In this document: positions 33,691 to 42,129 of the stretch, piece after piece
Layout of the letters: the number at the start of each line of letters is the position of its first letter
Numbering within the stretch: position 1 is the stretch's first letter
Origin: BQJD01 sp964350265
GTDB taxonomy: Bacteria; Pseudomonadota; Gammaproteobacteria; Arenicellales; CAJQKF01
Direction of reading: 5' to 3'
Assembly: GCA_964350265.1 (NCBI GenBank)
Contig: CAYGJZ010000023.1
Span: forward strand, 1 to 51,471
DNA: 51,471 nt
The notes under the pieces: generated by a model
The model's input: the letters and a program-made list of their open reading frames with translations, nothing else
Told to the model about the DNA's origin: nothing
The model's database searches: none
Program-made: the position numbers and the translations under genes

Positions 33691-33790
33691 NNNNNNNNNN
33701 NNNNNNNNNNNNNNNNNNNNNNNNNNNNNNNNNNNNNNNNNNNNNNNNNNNNNNNNNNNNNNNNNNNNNNNNNNNNNNNNNNNNNNNNNN
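33691..33790. other. Assembly gap (100 N)
   Basis: Exactly 100 undetermined bases, the conventional length for a scaffold gap of unknown size. The true distance between the divergent hsp20 and acyltransferase genes, and anything lying between them, is unknown. Reading frames that appear to run through the gap are artefacts. Confidence 0.99.
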
Positions 33791-33820
33791 CGGCGGGGCC
33801 GCACCCGGCCGCCGGCCGCA

Positions 33821-33829
33821 TGCTATATT
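33821..33829 (+). promoter_or_regulatory. Extended -10 (TGCTATATT) for the MFS-acyltransferase gene
   Basis: TG-n-TATATT, five of six matches in the hexamer plus the TG extension, 34 bases before the acyltransferase start. Any -35 would lie close to the N run, at its right edge. Confidence 0.5.
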
Positions 33830-33862
33830 GCCGCCACCTTGCAGCCACCCGACCCGGTCATC

Positions 33863-35797
33863 ATGCGCGAAAAGGAAACCGCCCACGGGGCACAGGAAGC
33901 CCGCACCACCCCCGCCGACGCCGGCGCCGGGCCGAGCAGCGTCACCGGCCTGCTCGGCCGAAGACGCTTCGCACCGTTCTTCTGCACCCAGTTTCTCGGC
34001 GCCTTCAACGACAACGTGTTCAAGAACGCGCTGATCATCCTGGTGACCTTCAGCGCCGTCGACATGGCCGACAGCCATGCCCTGGTCAACCTCGCCGCGG
34101 CCCTGTTCATCGCCCCGTTCTTCCTCTTCTCCGCCCTCGCCGGCCAGCTTGCCGATCGCCAGGACAAGGCCGCCTACATGCGCCGGATCAAGCTCGCCGA
34201 GATCGCCATCATGGCCCTCGGCGCGGCCGCCTTCGCGCTCGGCTCGGTACCGCTGCTGCTGGCGGTGCTGTTCCTCACCGGCGCCCAGAGCACCTTCTTC
34301 GGCCCGGCCAAGTACGCCATCCTGCCCCAGCACCTGGACACCGCCGAGCTGACCGCGGGCAATGCCTTGGTGGAGTCGGGCACCTTCCTGGCCATCCTGC
34401 TCGGCACCATCGCCGGCGGCATCCTGGTCAGCCTCGATGGCGGCGAGGTGCTGGTGGCACTCACCGTGGTGGTGATCGCGGTGGCCGGCTACCTCGCCAG
34501 CCGCGCCATTCCGCCGGCGCCACCGGCGCAGGTGGTCGAACCGCTGCGCTACAACCTGGCCCGCGAGACCGTCGCCCTGCTGCGCCACCTCGGACGCGAC
34601 CGCACCGTCTTCCTGTGCGTGCTCGGCATCTCCTGGTTCTGGTTCCTCGGCACCGTCTACCTGACCCAGTTCCCCGGCTACACGCGCCTGGTGCTCGGCG
34701 GCGATGCCACCGTGGCGACCTTCCTGCTGGCGCTGTTCTCGGTCGGCATCGGCCTTGGCTCCTTCCTCTGCGAACGGCTTTCCCGTGGCCGCATCGAGGC
34801 CGGCCTGGTGCCACTCGGCGCCATCGGCATGACCGTGTTCGGCCTGCACCTTGGCTTCTACGACGGCGTCGCCACGACGACGCCGGTGCATGCCCTGGAC
34901 TTCGTCGCCGAACCGGGCAACTGGCGGGTGATCGCCGACCTGGTCCTGATCAGCCTGTGCGGCGGGCTGTACATCGTGCCGCTGTACACCCTGGTGCAGC
35001 ACCTCAGCGAACCGGCCCACCGTGCCCGCGTCATCGCCGCCAACAACGTGTTGAACGCCGCCTTCATGGTGGCGGCCTCGCTGCTGGCCATCGCCGTGCT
35101 CGGCGCCGGCGCCACCATCGGCGAACTGTTCCTGCTGCTGGCGGTACTGAATGCGCTGGTCGCCGCCTACATCTTCACCCGCGCGCCGGAGTTCGTCTTC
35201 CGCATGCTCGGCTACCTGCTGGTGCACAGCCTGTACCGCATCAAGAAGCAGGACCTGTCGCACATTCCCAGGCAAGGCCCGGCACTGCTGGTGTGCAACC
35301 ACGTCAGCTTCGCCGATGCCGTCATCGTGCACGCGCTGTGCCCGCGGCGCAGCCGTTTCGTGATGGACGCCGACATCTACCGCCTGCCGGTGCTCAACTG
35401 GCTGTTCCGCGCGGTCGGCGCCATCCCGGTGACCGACCCGCGCATCGATCGGCAGATGGTGCGCGACAGCTATGACCGCATCGCCGAGGCGCTGGCCAAC
35501 GGCGAGCTGGTGTGCATCTTCCCCGAGGGCGGCATTACCCGCGACGGCGAGATCGGCCGCTTCAAGAACGGTGTCGAGAAGATCATCCGTCGTAACCCCG
35601 TCCCGGTGGTGCCGGTGGCGCTGCGCGGACTGTGGGGCAGCTTCTTCAGCTATGCCGGCGGGCGCGCCATGCGCTCGTGGCCACGCAGGCTGTTTGCCCG
35701 CATCACCATCCTCGCCGATGCGCCGGTGCCCGCCGAAGCGGTGAGCGCGGCGCTGCTGCGCGAGCGGGTGGCCGCCCTGCGCGGCGACGAGCGCTGA
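33863..35797 (+). CDS. MFS transporter - PlsC acyltransferase fusion (Aas/LplT-related)
   Basis: A 644-residue membrane protein. Residues about 30-420 are a major-facilitator domain related to the lysophospholipid flippase LplT (FFCTQFLGAFNDNVFKNALI at the start, FFGPAKYAILPQHL in the middle). Residues about 425-640 are a glycerophospholipid acyltransferase: NHVSFADA supplies the catalytic H-x4-D, and FPEGGITRDGEIGRFKNG the FPEG block. In E. coli, LplT imports lysophospholipid and Aas re-acylates it; here transport and acyl transfer are fused, but the acyl-ACP synthetase domain of Aas is absent. A role in lysophospholipid salvage is inferred. A short N-terminal extension precedes the first helix. 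Confidence 0.88.
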   Translation: MREKETAHGAQEARTTPADAGAGPSSVTGLLGRRRFAPFFCTQFLGAFNDNVFKNALIILVTFSAVDMADSHALVNLAAALFIAPFFLFSALAGQLADRQDKAAYMRRIKLAEIAIMALGAAAFALGSVPLLLAVLFLTGAQSTFFGPAKYAILPQHLDTAELTAGNALVESGTFLAILLGTIAGGILVSLDGGEVLVALTVVVIAVAGYLASRAIPPAPPAQVVEPLRYNLARETVALLRHLGRDRTVFLCVLGISWFWFLGTVYLTQFPGYTRLVLGGDATVATFLLALFSVGIGLGSFLCERLSRGRIEAGLVPLGAIGMTVFGLHLGFYDGVATTTPVHALDFVAEPGNWRVIADLVLISLCGGLYIVPLYTLVQHLSEPAHRARVIAANNVLNAAFMVAASLLAIAVLGAGATIGELFLLLAVLNALVAAYIFTRAPEFVFRMLGYLLVHSLYRIKKQDLSHIPRQGPALLVCNHVSFADAVIVHALCPRRSRFVMDADIYRLPVLNWLFRAVGAIPVTDPRIDRQMVRDSYDRIAEALANGELVCIFPEGGITRDGEIGRFKNGVEKIIRRNPVPVVPVALRGLWGSFFSYAGGRAMRSWPRRLFARITILADAPVPAEAVSAALLRERVAALRGDER

Positions 35798-35831
35798 ACC
35801 GGCAACCGGTCCACCCACCACGGAGCAAGAC

Positions 35832-36323
35832 ATGAAACTCGAAGGCTCGTGTCACTGCGGCGCGGTGCGCTTCTCCCTGCACAGCCGCCATCCGGTTCCC
35901 TTCAACCGCTGCTACTGCAGCATCTGCCGCAAGACCGCCGGCGGCGGCGGCTATGCCATCAACCTCGGCGGCGACGCCGCCAGCCTGGTGGTGGACGGCG
36001 AAGAACACGTCACCGTCTACCATGCGCGCAGGCAAGATGCCGACGGTCGACCTGTCGACAGCCCGGCCGCGCGGCACTTCTGCCGTCACTGCGGCAGCGC
36101 CCTATGGGTCCACGACCCGCGCTGGCCGGCGCTGATCCACCCCTTCGCCTCGGCCATCGACTCGCCGCTGCCGACGGCACCGGAGCACACCCACCTGATG
36201 CTCGCCCACAAGGCCGCCTGGGTGCCGCTGCAACCTGGCCCCAGCGACCGGCTGTTCGACGGCTACCCGGAAGAATCCATCGCCGACTGGCACCAGCGCC
36301 TCGACCTCGCCGACGATCAGTAG
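35832..36323 (+). CDS. GFA (glutathione-dependent formaldehyde-activating) family protein
   Basis: A 163-residue zinc protein of the GFA/CENP-V fold. Cysteine ligands appear as CHC (Cys7, Cys9), CYCSIC (Cys27, 29, 32) and the later FCRHCGSALW pair. The family is named for Paracoccus Gfa, which binds S-hydroxymethylglutathione, but most members have no proven activity. CGGAGCAAGAC precedes the ATG. It follows the acyltransferase gene by 34 bases and probably shares its transcript. Its stop overlaps the end of the convergent Pth2 gene by seven bases. Confidence 0.9.
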   Translation: MKLEGSCHCGAVRFSLHSRHPVPFNRCYCSICRKTAGGGGYAINLGGDAASLVVDGEEHVTVYHARRQDADGRPVDSPAARHFCRHCGSALWVHDPRWPALIHPFASAIDSPLPTAPEHTHLMLAHKAAWVPLQPGPSDRLFDGYPEESIADWHQRLDLADDQ

Positions 36324-36712
36324 GGTTCCAGCGTCCCGGTCACCGGGTCGATGCGCCCGGCCTGGTCGGGACCGATGGCGCAGGCGGTGAGGGTGGCGAC
36401 GCCGCCGAACTCGGTGCGGCCGCTGTCACGGATCAGGTGGGAGACGAGACCGGCGTCGGATGCCCGTTGGTGACAGTCCAGCAGTTCCTCTTCCGAGTGC
36501 ACCCGCAGGCAGACCTTGGCGGCGCCGTGGGCCAGCCAGTGTCGTTCCACCTCGCTCAGCGCGGGCGCGTCGTCGCCGGCGTCGGCCAGGCGGCGGAGGA
36601 GGAAGGCCATCGCCGCGTGCGCGCCCTGGGCGACTTCCTTGCCACGCCGCATGCGCAGGTCCTTGCGCACCAGGATGACCTGCTTGACCCGGCCGCTGCC
36701 GTCAGCCGGCAT
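36317..36712 (-). CDS. Peptidyl-tRNA hydrolase 2 (Pth2) family protein
   Basis: A 131-residue protein matching the archaeal/eukaryotic-type peptidyl-tRNA hydrolase: KQVILVRKDLRMRRGKEVAQGAHAA at residues 10-34 (in parts KQVILVRKDLRMRRGKE and VAQGAHAAMAF), then KVCLRVHSEEELLDCHQ, SHLIRDSGRTEF and TLTACAIGPDQAGRID. These contain the conserved Lys, Asp and His of the active site. Pth2 frees tRNA from stalled peptidyl-tRNA; bacteria normally use the unrelated Pth1, so this is an additional enzyme. The ATG overlaps the tdh stop by 11 bases, placing it in the tdh-kbl transcript; a GTG eight codons later is an alternative start. Confidence 0.88.
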   Translation of the reverse strand: MPADGSGRVKQVILVRKDLRMRRGKEVAQGAHAAMAFLLRRLADAGDDAPALSEVERHWLAHGAAKVCLRVHSEEELLDCHQRASDAGLVSHLIRDSGRTEFGGVATLTACAIGPDQAGRIDPVTGTLEPY

Positions 36713-37742
36713 GGTCGGCCTGCCAGTCGAGGATGACCTTGCCCGAGTGGCCCGAGCGCATCACGTCGAAGCCGTGCTGGAAGTCGTCCACCGCCATGCG
36801 GTGGGTGATGATCGGCGACAGGTCCAGGCCCGACTGGATCAGTGCCGCCATCTTGTACCAGGTCTCGAACATCTCGCGGCCGTAGATGCCCTTGATGGTC
36901 AATCCCTTGAAGATGACCTGGTTCCAGTCGATCTCCATGTGTGATGGCGGTATGCCGAGCAAGGCGATGCGGCCGCCGTGGTTGACGCTGGCCAGCATGG
37001 TGTCGAAGGCGCTGGGCACGCCGGACATCTCCAGGCAGACGTCGAAGCCCTCGGTCATGCCCAGTTCCGCCATGACCCGGCGAAGATCGTCGCGCGAGAC
37101 GTTGACGGTACGGCTGGCGCCCATCTTCGCCGCCAGCGACAGCCGGTAGTCGTTGACGTCGGTGATCACCACGTGGCGGGCGCCGGCGTGCCGGGCCACC
37201 GCGCAGGCCATGATGCCGATCGGGCCGGCGCCGGTGACCAGCACGTCCTCGCCGACCAGGTCGAAGGCCAGCGCGGTGTGCACGGCATTGCCGAAGGGGT
37301 CGAAGATGGCGGCAATGTCGTCGCTGATGCCGTCGGGCAGGCGGAAGGCGTTGAAGGCCGGGATCACCAGGTACTCGGCGAAGGCGCCGGCTCGGTTGAC
37401 GCCGACACCGTAGCTGTTGCGGCACAGGTGGCGGCGGCCGGCACGACAGTTCCGGCAGTGCCCGCAGGTGATGTGGCCCTCGCCGGAGACCCGGTCGCCC
37501 ACCGAGAAGCCGCGCACTTCCTCGCCCATCTCCACCACCTCGCCGACGTACTCGTGGCCCACCACCATGGGTACCTGGATGGTGCCCCGCGCCCATTCGT
37601 CCCAGTTGTAGATGTGCACGTCGGTGCCGCAGATGGCGGTCTTGTGGATGCGGATCTTCAGGTCGTTGTGACCGAGCTCGGGCTCGGCGACGTCGGTCAT
37701 CCAGATCCCCTCGGCGGCCTGGAGCTTGGCGAGGGCCTTCAT
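36702..37742 (-). CDS. tdh: L-threonine 3-dehydrogenase
   Basis: A 346-residue zinc alcohol-dehydrogenase-type enzyme oxidising threonine to 2-amino-3-ketobutyrate with NAD. Catalytic zinc region: AICGTDVHIYNWDEWA (Cys38, His43) and VVGHEYVGEV; structural zinc: CGHCRNCRAGRRHLC. The NAD-binding loop is VTGAGPIGIMA. The segment IYGREMFETWYKM is specific to TDH. The ATG overlaps the kbl stop (ATGA), so the two enzymes of threonine catabolism are made together. Pth2 follows with an 11-base overlap. Confidence 0.98.
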   Translation of the reverse strand: MKALAKLQAAEGIWMTDVAEPELGHNDLKIRIHKTAICGTDVHIYNWDEWARGTIQVPMVVGHEYVGEVVEMGEEVRGFSVGDRVSGEGHITCGHCRNCRAGRRHLCRNSYGVGVNRAGAFAEYLVIPAFNAFRLPDGISDDIAAIFDPFGNAVHTALAFDLVGEDVLVTGAGPIGIMACAVARHAGARHVVITDVNDYRLSLAAKMGASRTVNVSRDDLRRVMAELGMTEGFDVCLEMSGVPSAFDTMLASVNHGGRIALLGIPPSHMEIDWNQVIFKGLTIKGIYGREMFETWYKMAALIQSGLDLSPIITHRMAVDDFQHGFDVMRSGHSGKVILDWQADHAG

Positions 37743-38938
37743 CGCCGCCCACCGAGGATGCGAAGGCGCGCACCGACCCGGGTGAAGGCATCGATGGCGA
37801 AGTCGACCTGCTCGTCGTCGTGGGCCGCGCTCATCTGGGTGCGTATCCGTGCCTGGCCGCGGGGTACCACCGGGAAGGAGAAGCCGACGACGTAGATGCC
37901 CTCGTCGAGCAGGGCATCGGCGAAGGCGGCGGCGCGGGCGGCATCGCCGATCATCACCGGGATGATGGGATGGTCGGCCCCGGCCAGGGTGAAACCGGCC
38001 GCGGCCAGGCCGTCGCGGAAGCGGCGGGTATTGCGCATCAGCCGCTGGCGCAGGGCATCGCCCTCGGCCAGCAAATCGAGCACGCGCAGGCTGGCGCCGA
38101 CGATGCCCGGCGCCAGCGAGTTGGAGAACAGGTAGGGCCGGGAGCGCTGGCGCAGGGTGTCGACCACCGCGGCGCTGGCCGCGGTGTAGCCGCCGGAGGC
38201 ACCACCCATGGCCTTGCCCAGGGTGCCGGTGAGGATGTCCACGCGCTCCATCACCCGGTGGTACTCGTGGCTGCCACGACCCTGCTCGCCGAGGAAGCCC
38301 ACGGCATGGGAGTCATCCACCATGACCAGCGCATCGTGTTGTTCGGCCAGGTCGCAGATGCCCGGCAGGTCGGCGACGATGCCGTCCATGGAGAACACCC
38401 CGTCGGTGGCCACCAGCCGGAAGCGGGCATCGGCGGCCTCGCGCAGCTTCGCCTCGAGATCGGCCATGTCGTTGTTGGCATAGCGGTAGCGACGCGCCTT
38501 GCAAAGCCGAACACCATCGATGATGGAGGCATGGTTCAGGGCGTCGGAAATGATCGCGTCCTCCTCGCCGAGCAGGGTTTCGAACAACCCGGCATTGGCA
38601 TCGAAGCACGAGGAATAGAGGATGGCGTCCTGCATGCCGAGAAAGTCGGCCAGGCGGCGTTCGAGCTGCTTGTGGCGGTCCTGGGTGCCGCAGATGAAGC
38701 GCACCGAGGCCATGCCGAAGCCGTGCTCGGCCATGGCGGCGCAGGCGGCTTCCACCAGCGCCGGGTGGTTGGCGAGCCCGAGGTAGTTGTTGGCGCAGAA
38801 GTTCAGCACCGCGCCGGCGCCCTCGGTCTCGATGCGCCCCTGCTGGGCCGAGGTGATGACACGCTCGTGCTTGTACAGGCCCTCGTCGCGGAGCTGCTCC
38901 AGTTGACCGGCCAGGTGGCGATCGAATGTGACGGTCAT
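37739..38938 (-). CDS. kbl: 2-amino-3-ketobutyrate CoA ligase (glycine C-acetyltransferase)
   Basis: A 399-residue PLP enzyme of the alpha-oxoamine synthase family cleaving aminoketobutyrate with CoA to glycine and acetyl-CoA. FCANNYLGLANHP, SVRFICGTQDRHKQLE, DALNHASIIDGVRLCKA and DDSHAVGFLGEQGRGS are present; the PLP lysine is in TGTLGKAMGGASGGY. It is the first gene of kbl-tdh-pth2 and overlaps tdh by four bases. The ATG at 36-38 of the 38900s block (38936-38938) begins MTVTFDRHLAGQ and gives the normal length. The aminotransferase gene lies 62 bases upstream on the same strand. Confidence 0.98.
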   Translation of the reverse strand: MTVTFDRHLAGQLEQLRDEGLYKHERVITSAQQGRIETEGAGAVLNFCANNYLGLANHPALVEAACAAMAEHGFGMASVRFICGTQDRHKQLERRLADFLGMQDAILYSSCFDANAGLFETLLGEEDAIISDALNHASIIDGVRLCKARRYRYANNDMADLEAKLREAADARFRLVATDGVFSMDGIVADLPGICDLAEQHDALVMVDDSHAVGFLGEQGRGSHEYHRVMERVDILTGTLGKAMGGASGGYTAASAAVVDTLRQRSRPYLFSNSLAPGIVGASLRVLDLLAEGDALRQRLMRNTRRFRDGLAAAGFTLAGADHPIIPVMIGDAARAAAFADALLDEGIYVVGFSFPVVPRGQARIRTQMSAAHDDEQVDFAIDAFTRVGARLRILGGRR

Positions 38939-39000
38939 GCTTGCCGGGTTCCCATGCTGCTTGTTGTGCGGGTCATTTCGCATCGCCGCCGGCGATGCTG

Positions 39001-40194
39001 TCAAGTCCGGCCGGCTTCGCCGAGGGCGTTGGCGAAGTCGGCCATGCGCCGGCAACCCTCGGCCAGGTCCGCCTCGCCGCTGGCGAAGGAGATGCGCACG
39101 TAGCCACGGCCGCCATCGCCGAAGGCCGCCGCGTCGAGCACCGACACGCCGTGCTCGTGGTAGAGGCGGCGGGCGAACGCGTCGCTGCCAATGCCGCAGG
39201 CGGAGACGTCGACCAGCATGAACATGCCCGCGTCGGGGATCATGCAGCGCAGCGTCGACACCGCGCCCAGCGCCTGCGCCACCAGCGTGCGGCGGTTTCG
39301 GTAGGCGGCACGCATCGCCGCCACCTGGTCGTCGCAATCCTGCAGGGCCGCCAGCGCCGCCGCCTGCACGAAGCCGGGCATGCCGTAGAGCATGGCCAGC
39401 AGCAGGTTCTCCAGGTGCGCGGCCATGTCGCTCGGCACCACCATCCAGCCGAGACGCCAGCCGGTCATGGCATGGGACTTCGACAGGCTGGACACGGTGA
39501 CCAGCCGCCCGTCCAGTGCACCGAGCGAGGCGAAGGGGTGGAAGGCACCGTCGTAGACCTGCTCGGCATAGACCTCGTCGGCGACCACCACGACGTCGTG
39601 ACGCACGGCCAGCTCGGCCACCGCCTGCATCGCGGCCGTGTCGAGCACGGTGCCGGTGGGATTGTTCGGATTGGCGAGGAAGATGGCGCGGGTGCGATCG
39701 CTGAAGGCATCGGCGAGCCGGTCGGGATCCAGGCCGAAGCGGCGCCGCGGGTCCAGCGGCACGCGCACCACGCGGGCACCGCTGGCACCGAGGGTGGCCT
39801 CGTAGGTGGTGTAGACGGGATCGGTGGTGATGACCTCGTCGCCGGGGTTGCCAAGGCACATCGAGGCGCAGAACAACCCGGCCTGGGCACCGGGCACCAC
39901 CACCACGTTGTCGGCGTCGACCCGCTGGCCGCTGGCGCGCCGGTGGCGCTCGGCAATGACCTCGCGCAGCGGCTGGATGCCGCGCATCGGCGTGTAGTGG
40001 GTGTCGCCGCGCGCCAGTGCCGCGCGGGCCTCGTCGACCACCGCCGCGGGGGTATCGAACTCCGGATCGCCGACGCTGAGCACCACCACGTCCTCGCCAC
40101 GCTCGCGGGCGGCCATCGCCAGCGAGTGGATCTGCCAGGCATCGGCGCCGCGACCGCCGAGGCGATGAACAAAGTCGGAGTAACGTTGGGGCAT
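39001..40194 (-). CDS. Class I/II pyridoxal-phosphate aminotransferase
   Basis: A 397-residue fold-type I aminotransferase. GDPEFDTP and YTPMRGIQPLREVIAE lie near the N-terminus, NPNNPTGTVLD binds substrate/PLP, DEVYAEQVYDG supplies the Asp and Tyr contacting the cofactor, and the PLP lysine is in SSLSKSHAMTGWRLGWM. The C-terminal carboxylate-binding Arg is in GYVRISFASGE. It resembles aspartate/aromatic or arginine:pyruvate-type aminotransferases, but the amino donor cannot be decided from sequence alone. It lies upstream of kbl and may be co-transcribed. The ATG at 40192-40194 has no strong ribosome-binding site. Confidence 0.93.
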   Translation of the reverse strand: MPQRYSDFVHRLGGRGADAWQIHSLAMAARERGEDVVVLSVGDPEFDTPAAVVDEARAALARGDTHYTPMRGIQPLREVIAERHRRASGQRVDADNVVVVPGAQAGLFCASMCLGNPGDEVITTDPVYTTYEATLGASGARVVRVPLDPRRRFGLDPDRLADAFSDRTRAIFLANPNNPTGTVLDTAAMQAVAELAVRHDVVVVADEVYAEQVYDGAFHPFASLGALDGRLVTVSSLSKSHAMTGWRLGWMVVPSDMAAHLENLLLAMLYGMPGFVQAAALAALQDCDDQVAAMRAAYRNRRTLVAQALGAVSTLRCMIPDAGMFMLVDVSACGIGSDAFARRLYHEHGVSVLDAAAFGDGGRGYVRISFASGEADLAEGCRRMADFANALGEAGRT

Positions 40195-40274
40195 GGCGGC
40201 AAGTCCGGCTGCGGCGACACGGCGCACGGGGAAGCGGACGGCGATCTTACCGCAGCCCGCGCCGCGCGCGCCGC

Positions 40275-41492
40275 TCAGCGCGCCGGGCGGGTACGCACGC
40301 GGATCTCGCTTTCCAGCGTTCGATGCACCGGGCAGCGATCGGCGATCTCCATCAGGCGCGACCGCTCGGCGTCGGACAGGTCGCCGACCAGCTCGATTTC
40401 GCGATGGAGTTCGCTGATCATGCCGTCGTCGCTCTCGCAGTCGGCGCAGTCGCGCGCATGCACACGCTGGTGCGACAGGCGCACGCGCACCCGCTCGAGG
40501 GCAAGCTGCTTGCGCCGGGCATACAGGCGCAGGGTCATCGCCGTGCAGGCACCGAGGGCGGCAAGCAGGTAGTCGTAGGGCGCCGGGCCAAGATCCTTGC
40601 CGCCGACGTCGACCGGTTCGTCGGCAAGCTGCAGGTGACGTCCGGCACGCACCGTGTTGGTGAACAGGCCCTCGCCGGTTTCCGCCACCTCGACCACGCC
40701 GTCCGGCAACTCGTCCGCCGGCCCGGTGCTCCCCGGCGGCAGGTAGCGGGCCGCCCAGGCGGCGATGACATCGGCCGCGTACTCGGCGTCCTCGCGGCGC
40801 CGCAGCAGGTGGTCGGCATCGTCCAGCGAGACGAAGCTCTTCGGGTGGCGGGCCGCCTCGTACAACTGGCGGGCATTGTCCACGTCGACCACCGTGTCCA
40901 GCGGCGCGTGGAGCAGCAGCAGGGCACGGCCAAGGCCGGCCACCGTGTCGCGCAGCGGGTGCGTGGCGAGGTCGTCGAGAAACTGCTTCTTGATGGTGAA
41001 CGGTCGCCCGCCGAGCTGCAGTTCCACCGCGCCGTCGCGGCGGATCTCGTCCAGCCGGGCGCCGAACTGCTTCTCCACGTGGGCCGGTTCGGCCGGGGCG
41101 CCGATGGTGGCCACCGCGCGCACCTGCGGCAACCGCGCCGCCGCCGCCAGCACGGCGGCGCCGCCGAGACTGTGGCCGACCAGCAGCGACGGCGCCTGGA
41201 CATGCGCCTCGAGCCAGGCCGCGGCCGCCACCAGGTCGTCGACGTTGGAACTGAAGTTGGTGTTGGCGAAGTCGCCCTCGCTGGAGCCAAGACCGGTGAA
41301 GTCGAAGCGCAGCACGACGTAGCCACGGCGGGTGAGGGCGGCGGCGATCCGGCTGGCGGCGACCACGTCCTTGCCGCAGGTGAAGCAGTGGGCGAACACC
41401 GCGCAGGCCCGTGCACGGCCCGGCGGGCGCTCCAGCCGTGCCGCCAGCGCATCGCCGGCATGACCCGGAAAGCGAACCTTCTCCACCGTCAT
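40275..41492 (-). CDS. Bifunctional alpha/beta hydrolase - OsmC protein
   Basis: A 405-residue fusion. Residues about 1-255 are an alpha/beta hydrolase: FAHCFTCGKD oxyanion region, nucleophile elbow GHSLGG (Ser about 107), and a late Asp and His (DDADHLLRR). Residues about 265-405 are an OsmC/Ohr-type domain with GPAPYDYLLAALGACTAMTLRLYA and DRCPVHRTLE, containing the two Cys expected of a peroxide-reducing OsmC. The fusion is known in many proteobacteria and is thought to act on organic or lipid hydroperoxides. AGGA precedes the ATG. msrB follows upstream by 21 bases on the same strand, so both may form an oxidant-repair unit. Confidence 0.94.
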   Translation of the reverse strand: MTVEKVRFPGHAGDALAARLERPPGRARACAVFAHCFTCGKDVVAASRIAAALTRRGYVVLRFDFTGLGSSEGDFANTNFSSNVDDLVAAAAWLEAHVQAPSLLVGHSLGGAAVLAAAARLPQVRAVATIGAPAEPAHVEKQFGARLDEIRRDGAVELQLGGRPFTIKKQFLDDLATHPLRDTVAGLGRALLLLHAPLDTVVDVDNARQLYEAARHPKSFVSLDDADHLLRRREDAEYAADVIAAWAARYLPPGSTGPADELPDGVVEVAETGEGLFTNTVRAGRHLQLADEPVDVGGKDLGPAPYDYLLAALGACTAMTLRLYARRKQLALERVRVRLSHQRVHARDCADCESDDGMISELHREIELVGDLSDAERSRLMEIADRCPVHRTLESEIRVRTRPAR

Positions 41493-41513
41493 GATGTCCT
41501 GCCCGGCCTGCGC

Positions 41514-41927
41514 CTAGTCGACAACGTCGTCGCCGCGGTCGAAGGACAGGGCGGCGGAATTGATGCAGTAGCGCAGCCCGGTCGGCTTCGGCCCGTCGGG
41601 AAAGACATGACCAAGATGGGCGTCGCAGTGCGCGCAGAGCACTTCCTCGCGACGCATGCCGTGGCTCTCGTCGAGCCGCGTGACCACGCGGTCCTCGGCC
41701 AGCGGCAACCAGAAACTCGGCCAGCCGGAACCGGAGTCGAACTTCTCGGCGGAGCGGAACAGGACCGTGCCGCAGACCACGCAGGCATAGTTGCCATCGT
41801 CCTTGCAATCCACGTAGCGACCGGAGAACGGCGCCTCGGTGCCGCCCTGCTGGGTTACCCGGTACTGCTCGGGGGTCAGTTCCGCCAGTCGTGCCCGGCG
41901 CTGGTCTTTGGAAAGCTTCTCGGTCAT
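41514..41927 (-). CDS. msrB: Peptide methionine (R)-sulfoxide reductase MsrB
   Basis: A 137-residue MsrB repairing oxidised methionine. The four zinc cysteines occur as CVVC and CAHC; the catalytic Cys is in GLRYCINSAAL, and SGSGWPSFW is the substrate pocket. GTEAPFSGRY is the family N-terminal block. GGAG precedes the ATG at 41925-41927. It is transcribed ahead of the hydrolase-OsmC fusion. The opposite strand carries a divergent promoter (extended -10 at 41979) for the small membrane-protein gene. Confidence 0.97.
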   Translation of the reverse strand: MTEKLSKDQRRARLAELTPEQYRVTQQGGTEAPFSGRYVDCKDDGNYACVVCGTVLFRSAEKFDSGSGWPSFWLPLAEDRVVTRLDESHGMRREEVLCAHCDAHLGHVFPDGPKPTGLRYCINSAALSFDRGDDVVD

Positions 41928-41978
41928 GGTCTTGCTCCGTTCCTGGGTGCGGCGGCGGCCTCGTGGCGACGCCACTGC

Positions 41979-41987
41979 TGGTATCAT
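41979..41987 (+). promoter_or_regulatory. Extended -10 element (TGGTATCAT)
   Basis: The same TG-n-TATCAT nonamer as at 27687-27695, upstream of the DUF2919-like gene. The leader to the chosen GTG start would be about 135 bases, long but with no better start within it. Confidence 0.4.
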
Positions 41988-42129
41988 GCGCATCGCCGGC
42001 GGAAGTACTGGCCGGCGGCTCCATCGTAGACCATCTCGCCCACCGAATGTTCCTGAACCCGCCGACCTTCGACCGCGCCCACCACCGGCCACCGGCGGCC
42101 GGCCTGGCGACCCCACCCGGGGCAGGCCG

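Noticed and set aside
31967..35797. A very long plus-strand open frame crossing the N run
   Set aside because: Its first half is antisense to typA, argB and hsp20 and it passes through undetermined bases. Only the part from 33863 is a gene.
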